Positions 37,548 through 45,579 of a DNA stretch of 64,000 bases are shown here, piece after piece. Source of the DNA: Daejeonella sp. (GTDB taxonomy: Bacteria; Bacteroidota; Bacteroidia; Sphingobacteriales; Sphingobacteriaceae); the NCBI RefSeq assembly GCF_030695525.1, contig NZ_JAUYSS010000027.1, positions 1 through 64,000 of the forward strand, in the 5' to 3' direction. The notes beneath the pieces are model-generated. The model made no database searches, was not told the DNA's origin, and saw only the letters and a program-made list of their open reading frames with translations. The number at the start of each line of letters is the position of its first letter. Position 1 is the stretch's first letter. A program made the position numbers and the translations under genes.

Positions 37548-37622
37548 ACATCTACAATTTCAAATAAATCCTGTTATATTAATCTATTATTCATTGAAAA
37601 TCAATCAATTAATACATATAAA

Positions 37623-38471
37623 ATGAAATTTGGCATTAATACCTTCCTCTTCACTTCTCCATTTACAAATGAGAGCATTGATTTATTCCCCAAATTTAAA
37701 GGCTGGGGTTTTGATTCTGTGGAAATTGCAATTGAGGATCCTTCGCATATTGATCCGCATGTGATCAGAAAGGCATTAGATAAGAGTGGTTTAAAATGTG
37801 GTTCAATTTGTGCCGCTATGGGGCCGGGACGTGACCTCAGAGGAACGGCTGAAGATCAACAGACAGCTATTACCTATATAAAAAGCATACTTGACATGAT
37901 GCCTGTTTTAGGTTGTGGCATCCTGATCGGACCACTTTATTCAGCAGTAGGACGTGCCGAACTGGTAAGTAAGGAAGATTATGCGAAACAATGGGAAACT
38001 GTTGCCGGACATTTAAAAATGCTGGCAGATTATGCCGAAAAATTAGGCCTGAAGTTGGCTATTGAGCCATTGAACAGATATGAAACCGATTTTATAAATA
38101 CCTGTGAACAAGGCCTGAAAATGGTTAATCAGGTGAACAGCAAAGCATTGATGCTTCAACTTGACACCTATCACATGAATATTGAAGAAAAAGATCCCTA
38201 TCAGGCGATATTAAATGCAGGAAGTAAACTGGGGCATTTCCACGCCTGTGGTTCAGACCGTGGAACCCCCGGTGGCGATCAGATCAACTGGGAAAGAATT
38301 AGTTCTGCCCTGCATCAGGTCAATTATGATGGAGAAGTAGTTATCGAATCCTTTATTCCTGATATCGAAATGATTGCGAAGGCCGCGTCCATCTGGAGAC
38401 AATTTGAACCTTCACAGGAAGATATTGCGATAAAAGGATTGAAATTTTTAAGATCTTGTTTAATTAAATAG
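37623..38471 (+). CDS. Sugar 3-epimerase-like TIM barrel protein 2
   Basis: A 282-residue protein of the D-tagatose/D-psicose 3-epimerase group. The metal and catalytic tetrad is clear: KLAIEPLNRYETDF (Glu), ALMLQLDTYHMNIEE (Asp), LGHFHACGSDRGTPGGDQI (His) and GEVVIESF (Glu). Length matches the family (about 290). It has no signal peptide. It may epimerise a ketose or a keto-sugar from the pathway. It follows haem protein 2 by 75 bp and precedes a Tat-exported dehydrogenase by 36 bp. Confidence 0.92.
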   Translation: MKFGINTFLFTSPFTNESIDLFPKFKGWGFDSVEIAIEDPSHIDPHVIRKALDKSGLKCGSICAAMGPGRDLRGTAEDQQTAITYIKSILDMMPVLGCGILIGPLYSAVGRAELVSKEDYAKQWETVAGHLKMLADYAEKLGLKLAIEPLNRYETDFINTCEQGLKMVNQVNSKALMLQLDTYHMNIEEKDPYQAILNAGSKLGHFHACGSDRGTPGGDQINWERISSALHQVNYDGEVVIESFIPDIEMIAKAASIWRQFEPSQEDIAIKGLKFLRSCLIK

Positions 38472-38507
38472 TTCTGGAATTGAAATATATATTTAAAACC
38501 TTCTGTT

Positions 38508-39623
38508 ATGGAATCAAGACGAAATTTTTTGCACACACTAAGCGCTTCAATGCTTGCTCTATCAATCCCCCGACATGGTTTTGCCAGCGCTGAGGAATTT
38601 TTCAAGCAGCCTTATGAAGGGCCCGTTCTTCGGGTTGCGATCATGGGCCTTGGTAGTTACGGAACCCGTGTAGCTGAGGCCATGCAAGCCTGTAAGAAGG
38701 CTAAATTAGTTGGGCTTATCAGTGGCACGCCTTCTAAACTAAAGAATTGGCAGAGCAAGTATAATATCTCAGTGAACAATTGTTACAATTATGAGAATTT
38801 CGATCGCATAAAAGATAATCCTGAGATTGATGCGGTGTACGTCATTACACCGAATGCCCTGCATCACGATCAGGTGATACGTGTGGCCAAAGCCGGTAAA
38901 CATGTTATCTGCGAAAAACCAATGGCATTGAATGCTAAAGAAGGTCAGGAAATGATTGATGCCTGCAAGAAAGCGAATGTCAAATTGCTAGTAGGATACC
39001 GAATGCACTTTGAACCTAAAACCCTGGAAATAATCCGGATGCGGAAAGAAGGGGAATTGGGGAAAATTATGTTTTTTCAGGGACTAAGCGGCTTCAAAAT
39101 TGGCGACCCTAATCAGTGGCGATTGAATAAGCAATTGGCCGGAGGAGGCTCGCTAATGGACATTGGCATTTATGCAATAAACGGTGCTCGTTATATGGTA
39201 GGCGAAGAGCCTGTTTGGGTTACTGCACAGGAAACCAAAACAAATCCCGAAAAATTTAAAGAAGGCGTTGACGAGACTATTCTGGTTCAGTTAGGTTTTC
39301 CTGGCGGGGCGGTAGCGTCTTGTTTATCAAGCTATAATATGAGTTATCTGGATCGCTTTTTCTTAACTGCTGAAAAAGGATTTGCCGAGTTACAACCCTC
39401 AACCGGTTATGGGCCCATCAAAGGCCGTACTCATAAAGGCGAATTAAATCATCCGCATGCTACTCACCAAACAGTACAAATGGAAAAAATGGCAGGTATC
39501 ATTTTGGCAGGAGAACCAAGCCTCGTACCTGTAGATGGCGAAGAAGGTCTGAAAGACTTAAAAATTATGGATGCAATCTATTTAGCGGTTAAAACGGGTA
39601 AAAAGATAAATTTGAAATTGTGA
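38508..39623 (+). CDS. Gfo/Idh/MocA family dehydrogenase 2, Tat-exported
   Basis: A 371-residue oxidoreductase with a twin-arginine signal (MESRRNFLHTLSASMLALSI). The Rossmann motif is LRVAIMGLGSYGTRVAEAMQ, followed by AVYVITPNALHHDQVI, the HVICEKPMALNAKEGQ motif and the C-terminal LAGGGSLMDIGIYAINGARYM segment. It resembles glucose-fructose oxidoreductase, which is exported folded with tightly bound NADP. A periplasmic dehydrogenase must recycle its cofactor, so neighbouring cytochrome proteins are possible electron acceptors (inference). Confidence 0.92.
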   Translation: MESRRNFLHTLSASMLALSIPRHGFASAEEFFKQPYEGPVLRVAIMGLGSYGTRVAEAMQACKKAKLVGLISGTPSKLKNWQSKYNISVNNCYNYENFDRIKDNPEIDAVYVITPNALHHDQVIRVAKAGKHVICEKPMALNAKEGQEMIDACKKANVKLLVGYRMHFEPKTLEIIRMRKEGELGKIMFFQGLSGFKIGDPNQWRLNKQLAGGGSLMDIGIYAINGARYMVGEEPVWVTAQETKTNPEKFKEGVDETILVQLGFPGGAVASCLSSYNMSYLDRFFLTAEKGFAELQPSTGYGPIKGRTHKGELNHPHATHQTVQMEKMAGIILAGEPSLVPVDGEEGLKDLKIMDAIYLAVKTGKKINLKL

Positions 39624-39668
39624 AAATTGCTATGGTAAAACTCCTTAAGCAATATTACCACCAAGAAT

Positions 39669-42600
39669 ATGGCAATAAGTAAATATAAGACTATCCAGGT
39701 ACTGCTAAAAACCATTGTAATGGTGGCAATAGCCTTAAGTGCGTTTAAGCTTGCACAATCCGATCCGACAGCATTAAAAATTAAAAAAGGTGATCACATC
39801 ATTTTAATTGGAAACAACCTTGGCTCAAGGATGATGAACTACGGATATTTTGAAACCGAAATGCAGCTTCGTTATCCCGACAGCATGCTGTACATCCGGA
39901 ATATGTGCGATGGAGGAGATACCCCGGGATTCAGAGCCCATTCGGGTCGTGCATTACCATGGGCATTTCCGGGTGCCGAAAAATTTCAGACTGAACTAGC
40001 GAGAAACTCAAATAGCGAAGGCTTTTTTGATAGTCCGGATACATGGATCACAAATCATAAAGCCGATATTATCATTGCATTTTTTGGATATAATGAATCC
40101 TTTCAGGGCCCGATGGGACTTGCAAACTATAAGGCTGAGCTTGAAGCTTTCGTAATTCATACCTTAAAACAAAAGTACAACGGACTAACTTCCCCTCAAC
40201 TTGCCCTGGTTTCACCCATTGCATTTGAAGACCTGTCGGCTCAATCCGACCTTCCTGATGGCAAAACTGAAAATAAAAACCTGGAACTCTATTCGCTGGC
40301 TATGAAGGAAATTGCAGCGAAGCACAAGGTTCATTATTTGGATGTCTTTACACCAAGCAGAAAGTGGTATGAGACCAATGAAAAACCGATGACCATAGAT
40401 GGATCTCAGCTTACAGAAGCGGCCTATGCTAAATTTGCACCGCTTTTAGCGGATGGACTTTTCGGTAAAACCAGAGTAAACCCTGCTGTTGAAGGCAATC
40501 GTCAATTGGTACATGACGCAGTTCAGGAAAAAAACTGGATGTGGCATAACGATATTAAAATACCAAATGGGGTGCATGTTTTTGGTCGAAGATATAATCC
40601 CTTTGGTCAGGATAATTATCCTTCAGAACTAAATAAGATCAGGGAGATGACAAGCATCAGAGATCAGGCTATCTGGCTAGCCTTGAAGGGGGAAAAAATG
40701 GATCTGGATGCTGCTGATAAGAATACAACAGCCCTTCCGAATATTGAAACAAATTACAATCCTGATAAAAATGGCAGTCTTAAATATCTTTATGGAGAAG
40801 AAGCCATAGCGAAATTCAAATTACCACCAGGTTATAAAATTGATTTATTTGCTTCTGAAGTTGAATTTAAAGACATCGAAAATCCGGTACAATTATCTTT
40901 TGATAATAAAGGGCGATTATGGGTCGCTACAATGCCGACTTATCCTCACTGGAAACCGGGGGATAAAAAACCGAATGATAAAATTATTATTCTCGAAGAT
41001 ACTAATGGGGATGGTAAAGCCGATAAACAAACCACCTTTTTAGATGGCCTGCATTTACCTGTAGGCTTCGAAATAGCCCCTGAAGGTGTCTATGTTTCTC
41101 AGGGTACCAATCTGGTGCTTTATAAAGACACGAATGGAGATAGTAAAGCTGATTCTAAAGAAATCCTATTGAGCGGCTTTGATGACCATGATACGCACCA
41201 TGCACATCATGCCTATACCACAGACCCTTCGGGTGCTATTTATATGGGAGAAGGAGTCTTTTTACATACGAATGTCGAAACATCCTATGGCCCGGTACGT
41301 GCTACCAATGGCGGGTTTTACAGATATAACCCTGCAAGGCATCACCTTGAGCGAACCGCTCAACTCTCCATACCGAATCCCTGGGGCATCGCCTTTGATG
41401 ATTGGGGACAGAATTTTTTCGCAGAAACCTCAGGACCTGATGTGCTCTGGATGATGCCGGGATCTATCAAACCAAGATATGGTGTAGCCACGCATAAATC
41501 AACCAACCTGATTGAGGATAAGCACAGGGTACGACCTACCTCAGGGCTTGAATTTGTTTCAAGCCGTCATTTTCCGGATGAGGTTCAGGGCGATATGCTT
41601 ATCAACAATACCATAGGATTCCTCGGTACTAAACAGCATTTGATGCAGGAAAAAGGTACAGGCTATGCCACAAAACACCGTCAGGATCTGCTGGTTTCAG
41701 AAGACAGAAATTTCCGCCCTGTTGATATGGAATTTGCACCGGATGGCTCCCTTTATCTTGTGGACTGGCATAATGTGCTGATTGGTCATATGCAGCATAA
41801 TGTACGTGATCCACTGCGCGACCACTCGCATGGGCGTATTTATCGTATCACCTATCCTTCAAGGCCATTGGTACAAGCTGCTAAAATAGATGGAGCAAAC
41901 ATTGAACAATTGCTGAACAATCTTAAATTACCTGAATACCGGACGCGCTACCGTACCAGAAGGGAGCTTCGGGGACGCCCTGTGAATCAGGTTATTGCCC
42001 AAATCACGAATTGGACTGCCAAACTTGATAAAAAAGATCCTAATTATGAGCACCATCTGTTGGAAGCTCTATGGGTAAGCTGGGGATTGAATAAGGTAGA
42101 TCAGAAACTCCTTCGCCAATTGCTTGTAGCAAAAGACTATAGGGCACGTGCAGCGGCTGTACGCGTATTAAGATATACCGGGCATCAGGTTGCTGATCAG
42201 ACAAACCTGCTGATGCAGGCAGCAGCTGACGTACATGGACGGGTCAGGCTTGAAGCAATTGTAAGCGCCTCCTGGCTTGGAAAAGACAAAGGATTACCAA
42301 TCGTTATGGAAGCTGGTAAAAAACCCCTTGACGAATGGATGGTTCCGGCCTATGAAACAGCAATTGCTCACCTAAATGGATATGAACGGGTAGTTAAAAA
42401 AGAAGAACCATTATTGACCGATCTTAAAGGAGCTGAACGGGAGCTTTTTCTTAAAGGACAAGCAATTTATGCCCGTGATGGCTTTTGTAATACTTGTCAC
42501 CAGAGTGATGGAAAAGGGCTCGGCAATTCCGGCTTCCCTCCACTAGCAGGTACAAAATGGGTAACCGGAAATGAAGAAAGACTAATTAAACTTGTACTGA

Positions 42601-42848
42601 AGGGGCTTTATGGGCCAATAGAAGTGCTTGATAAGAAATATCCCGGACAGGTACCGATGACACCTTTTGCAGGAATGTTAAATGATGAGGAAGTTGCTGC
42701 AGTATTGACCTATGTGCGAAATTCATTTGGGAACAAGGCTTCGGCAATTTCTGTAGAAAAGGTAAAACTGACAAGGGCAGCGGTAAAAGATAAAACAGGG
42801 TTTTACTCACCTGAAGAATTGCTAAATCAACATCCATTAGAGAAATAA
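39669..42848 (+). CDS. SGNH-like/haem-binding (CxxCH) propeller fusion protein 3
   Basis: A 1059-residue exported protein with a hydrophobic N-terminus (VLLKTIVMVAIALSAFKLA). Residues about 40-290 are an SGNH/GDSL-hydrolase-like domain, but block I reads LIGNNLGSRM (G48-N49-N50) without the nucleophilic Ser, and the last block reads TIDGSQLTEAAY with Gln for the catalytic His. A propeller follows (VQLSFDNKGRLWVATMPTYP, IIILEDTNGDGKADKQTTFL), then HEAT-like repeats and a cytochrome c with CNTCHQSDGKGLGNSGFPPL near residue 939. The SGNH part is probably a binding domain. It is the third haem protein of the locus. Confidence 0.92.
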   Translation: MAISKYKTIQVLLKTIVMVAIALSAFKLAQSDPTALKIKKGDHIILIGNNLGSRMMNYGYFETEMQLRYPDSMLYIRNMCDGGDTPGFRAHSGRALPWAFPGAEKFQTELARNSNSEGFFDSPDTWITNHKADIIIAFFGYNESFQGPMGLANYKAELEAFVIHTLKQKYNGLTSPQLALVSPIAFEDLSAQSDLPDGKTENKNLELYSLAMKEIAAKHKVHYLDVFTPSRKWYETNEKPMTIDGSQLTEAAYAKFAPLLADGLFGKTRVNPAVEGNRQLVHDAVQEKNWMWHNDIKIPNGVHVFGRRYNPFGQDNYPSELNKIREMTSIRDQAIWLALKGEKMDLDAADKNTTALPNIETNYNPDKNGSLKYLYGEEAIAKFKLPPGYKIDLFASEVEFKDIENPVQLSFDNKGRLWVATMPTYPHWKPGDKKPNDKIIILEDTNGDGKADKQTTFLDGLHLPVGFEIAPEGVYVSQGTNLVLYKDTNGDSKADSKEILLSGFDDHDTHHAHHAYTTDPSGAIYMGEGVFLHTNVETSYGPVRATNGGFYRYNPARHHLERTAQLSIPNPWGIAFDDWGQNFFAETSGPDVLWMMPGSIKPRYGVATHKSTNLIEDKHRVRPTSGLEFVSSRHFPDEVQGDMLINNTIGFLGTKQHLMQEKGTGYATKHRQDLLVSEDRNFRPVDMEFAPDGSLYLVDWHNVLIGHMQHNVRDPLRDHSHGRIYRITYPSRPLVQAAKIDGANIEQLLNNLKLPEYRTRYRTRRELRGRPVNQVIAQITNWTAKLDKKDPNYEHHLLEALWVSWGLNKVDQKLLRQLLVAKDYRARAAAVRVLRYTGHQVADQTNLLMQAAADVHGRVRLEAIVSASWLGKDKGLPIVMEAGKKPLDEWMVPAYETAIAHLNGYERVVKKEEPLLTDLKGAERELFLKGQAIYARDGFCNTCHQSDGKGLGNSGFPPLAGTKWVTGNEERLIKLVLKGLYGPIEVLDKKYPGQVPMTPFAGMLNDEEVAAVLTYVRNSFGNKASAISVEKVKLTRAAVKDKTGFYSPEELLNQHPLEK

Positions 42849-42870
42849 ACCCATTCAGAAGATATATAAA

Positions 42871-43893
42871 ATGAACAAGCAAACAAACAGGATGTTATTG
42901 ATCATTCTGATCACTTTTATTCATACCGGCATTTCATTTGCTCAGAGTAATCCACAATGGGTTGTCTATCAGGGAAATGAAGGGCCAGGAAAAGGCAAAC
43001 ATATTGTATTTGTGAGTGGGGATGAAGAATATCGCTCGGAAGAGGGTTTACCCATGCTGGCAAAAATTTTGGCAGAACGCCATGGCTTTAAATGCACAGT
43101 TCTTTTTGCTGTCGACCCAAAGACGAATAATATTGATCCCGATAATCAGACAAATATACCAGGGCTTGAACACTTAAAGACAGCCGACCTGATGGTCATG
43201 CTATTACGGTTCAGGGAATTACCGGATGAGCAAATGAAACATATTGTGGATTATACCAATGCCGGAAAACCGATTGTAGCCCTGCGCACCTCAACACATG
43301 CCTTTAGCTATTCACGCAATAAGGAAAATCCGTATGCCAAATACAGCTATAACAGCAAGATAAAAGGCTGGGAAGGTGGTTATGGCAAACAGGTTCTTGG
43401 TGAAACCTGGATCAATCACCATGGCGTACACGCTAAGGAAGGTACCCGGGCATTGATCAATGGCCTTGTGAAAGATCATGCTATTTTGCGCGGAGTAAAA
43501 GATATCTGGACCCCAACTGATGTATATGGTATTCTGGGCCTGCCAAATGATGCTCAGGTTTTGATATTCGGCCAAACCACAATGGGGATGAGCTCCACAT
43601 CTCCTTTGAGCTATGAAAAGTCAGTTATGCCGGTCGCATGGATTAGAAATTACAGCTCAGCAAGTGGTAAAAAAGCAAAGATCTTTACTACAACAATGGG
43701 GGCTTCCATTGATCTGATCAGTGAAGACCTTCGCAGATTAATTGTGAATGCTTGTTATTGGAGCATAGGCATGGAAAACCTGATTCCTGCACAAAATAAT
43801 GTTCAGGTAGTTGGTGATTACAATCCAACCATGTTTGGTTTTGGTAAATATCAGCGAGGGCTAAGCCCTTCTACTTTTGAATGGAAGAAATAG
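42871..43893 (+). CDS. ThuA-domain secreted protein
   Basis: A 340-residue protein with a signal peptide (LLIILITFIHTGISFAQ). The glutamine-amidotransferase-like ThuA fold is indicated by KHIVFVSGDEEYRSEEGLPM, TADLMVMLLRFRELPDEQMK, GKPIVALRTSTHAFSY and an end segment with ATLs of the type VMPVAWIRNY and RLIVNACYWSIGME. ThuA proteins take part in trehalose and 3-keto-trehalose metabolism in rhizobia. As the last gene of the run it fits the 3-keto theme. It lies 22 bp after the SGNH-haem gene. Confidence 0.88.
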   Translation: MNKQTNRMLLIILITFIHTGISFAQSNPQWVVYQGNEGPGKGKHIVFVSGDEEYRSEEGLPMLAKILAERHGFKCTVLFAVDPKTNNIDPDNQTNIPGLEHLKTADLMVMLLRFRELPDEQMKHIVDYTNAGKPIVALRTSTHAFSYSRNKENPYAKYSYNSKIKGWEGGYGKQVLGETWINHHGVHAKEGTRALINGLVKDHAILRGVKDIWTPTDVYGILGLPNDAQVLIFGQTTMGMSSTSPLSYEKSVMPVAWIRNYSSASGKKAKIFTTTMGASIDLISEDLRRLIVNACYWSIGMENLIPAQNNVQVVGDYNPTMFGFGKYQRGLSPSTFEWKK

Positions 43894-43949
43894 TACTAAA
43901 TGTGTCTGGGGAAAGCTTGAAACAGAAATGACATCAGAGTCAGGAGGTT

Positions 43950-44025
43950 CCAGCCTTCGCTGGATCCGATAGCTATCGGATGACAATCCGGGGTGGGTAT
44001 TGGGAGATTCCGGCCTTTGCCGGAA
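43950..44025. repeat. Intergenic hairpin block, including an 18-bp perfect palindrome
   Basis: Three structures lie between the convergent ThuA gene and accA: CCAGC-CTTC-GCTGG (43950-43963), the perfect palindrome ATCCGATAGCTATCGGAT (43964-43981), and TTCCGGC-CTTT-GCCGGAA (44008-44025). The first two abut. This may act as a bidirectional terminator or as an intergenic repeat of the REP kind. T-tracts are weak. Confidence 0.65.
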
Positions 44026-44067
44026 TTTAATTAGTATAGTAAAATAATATAGTCTATTTTAAACTGA

Positions 44068-45027
44068 TCAGGACTCGATCACTACGCCCATTGCACAGAA
44101 CTTTTCAATACGTTCATTGATCACTTCGCCGATATCCCGCTTTAGCAACAGATCAAGGTCTTTTGTAATTTGATCCTGAATAGTCTTAGCCATTTCTTCA
44201 GGATTGTGATGTGCGCCACCTAAAGGCTCCTTGATGATTCCATCAATAAGTTTATTCTGAAGCATGTCGTCTGCTGTCAGCTTCAGGCAGTCTGCTGCTT
44301 TCTCTTTATAATCCCAGCTTCTCCATAATATGGAGGAACATGATTCGGGTGAGATTACAGAGTACCAGGTATGCTCAAGCATATATACCCGGTCGCCAAT
44401 GCCAATACCCAAGGCTCCGCCTGATGCTCCCTCACCTACAATAAAACATAAGATTGGTACTTTTAATACTGACATTTCAAGCAAATTCCGGGCAATTGCC
44501 TCACCCTGACCACGCTCTTCTGCCTCCAAACCAGGATAAGCCCCCGGAGTATCAATAAACGTGATTACCGGTTTATTGAACTTTTCAGCGAGTTTCATTA
44601 GCCTAAGGGCCTTCCGATAACCTTCGGGATTTGCCATTCCAAAATTGCGGTATTGACGCATCTTGGTGTTCACCCCCTTCTGATGACCAATGATCATTAC
44701 AGTTTGGCCACCAATACTCGCAAAACCACCAACAATCGCCTTATCATCCTTTACTGTCCGATCACCATGCATTTCAATAAAATCATCACAGATCATCTCT
44801 ATATAAGACAAAGTGTATGGCCGTTCAGGATGCCGCGATATCTGCACATTTTGCCATCCGCTAAGATTGGAATAGATCTGGTGTCGGGCTACATCTATCT
44901 TTTGCTCCAGTTCTGCCAGCGTAGCAGACATATCTACCTTGGTTTTATCAGCTACCTGTTTAACCTTTTCAATCTGCAATTGCAAATCAACAATAGGCTT
45001 TTCAAAATCGAATGTTGTACTACTCAT
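44068..45027 (-). CDS. accA: Acetyl-CoA carboxylase carboxyltransferase subunit alpha
   Basis: A 319-residue protein, normal length. It transfers the carboxyl group from carboxybiotin to acetyl-CoA in fatty acid synthesis, as an alpha2-beta2 complex with AccD. Recognised blocks: [17 protein letters not shown] at the N-terminus, [59 protein letters not shown] and [19 protein letters not shown] single gene on the minus strand, convergent with the catabolic gene run. accD is not in the window. Confidence 0.97.
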   Translation of the reverse strand: MSSTTFDFEKPIVDLQLQIEKVKQVADKTKVDMSATLAELEQKIDVARHQIYSNLSGWQNVQISRHPERPYTLSYIEMICDDFIEMHGDRTVKDDKAIVGGFASIGGQTVMIIGHQKGVNTKMRQYRNFGMANPEGYRKALRLMKLAEKFNKPVITFIDTPGAYPGLEAEERGQGEAIARNLLEMSVLKVPILCFIVGEGASGGALGIGIGDRVYMLEHTWYSVISPESCSSILWRSWDYKEKAADCLKLTADDMLQNKLIDGIIKEPLGGAHHNPEEMAKTIQDQITKDLDLLLKRDIGEVINERIEKFCAMGVVIES

Positions 45028-45138
45028 AGGTTATCTAAAAGACCCGGCTAAATTAGGAAATTAATACCATCACAAATAAATCTAATTATGAAAATCTGTA
45101 AAACCGAATATTTAAAAATTTTAATAAAATTATTGAAT

Positions 45139-45354
45139 TCAGGTATTGAGGTTTTTTAACTTTTCTTTAGCCTGATCCCAGGTATTTGCTGATTTCTTTT
45201 CGGTTGCTGCATTATCGATGAGTTCCTGTAGATTTTCAAGAGCTTCAAAAACTGCCTTATCCTTCACTCCATCCTTCTTGAAGCGGATCAAATCCAGAAT
45301 GATTGCCTTATTATTTCCACTTTCATCGGTTATAAAATTTATTCCATCTATCAT
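45139..45354 (-). CDS. Small protein resembling a Phd/RelB-type antitoxin N-terminus
   Basis: A 71-residue soluble protein. It begins MIDGINFITDESGNNKAII, a pattern like the DNA-binding N-terminus of Phd/YefM-type antitoxins, and continues with a helical acidic-basic tail (FEALENLQELIDNAATEK). No toxin gene is adjacent: downstream there are only 111 AT-rich bases before accA. So it is either an orphan antitoxin-like protein or an unrelated small protein. The assignment rests on a short motif only. Confidence 0.55.
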   Translation of the reverse strand: MIDGINFITDESGNNKAIILDLIRFKKDGVKDKAVFEALENLQELIDNAATEKKSANTWDQAKEKLKNLNT

Positions 45355-45579
45355 TTCTTTATCTTTTACATAGGAAAATTAAAATCAATTCAGTCCTCTT
45401 AATGTTCAGGAAATACAAAGATACATGATTGGAACAATACTGGCTTCTGCCAGTAAATCTTAACATAATCAAAAAATACTGACCTTCCCCTGACCCAAAA
45501 GTCTTTGGGGATCTCCCTTTTTTGATTTTTTTATTATATTTTACCGACAAGTAAAAAACAAAGAAGAGGAATAGAATAT

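Noticed and set aside
39800-40500. Active GDSL esterase
   Set aside because: Ser of block I and His of the last block are both replaced.
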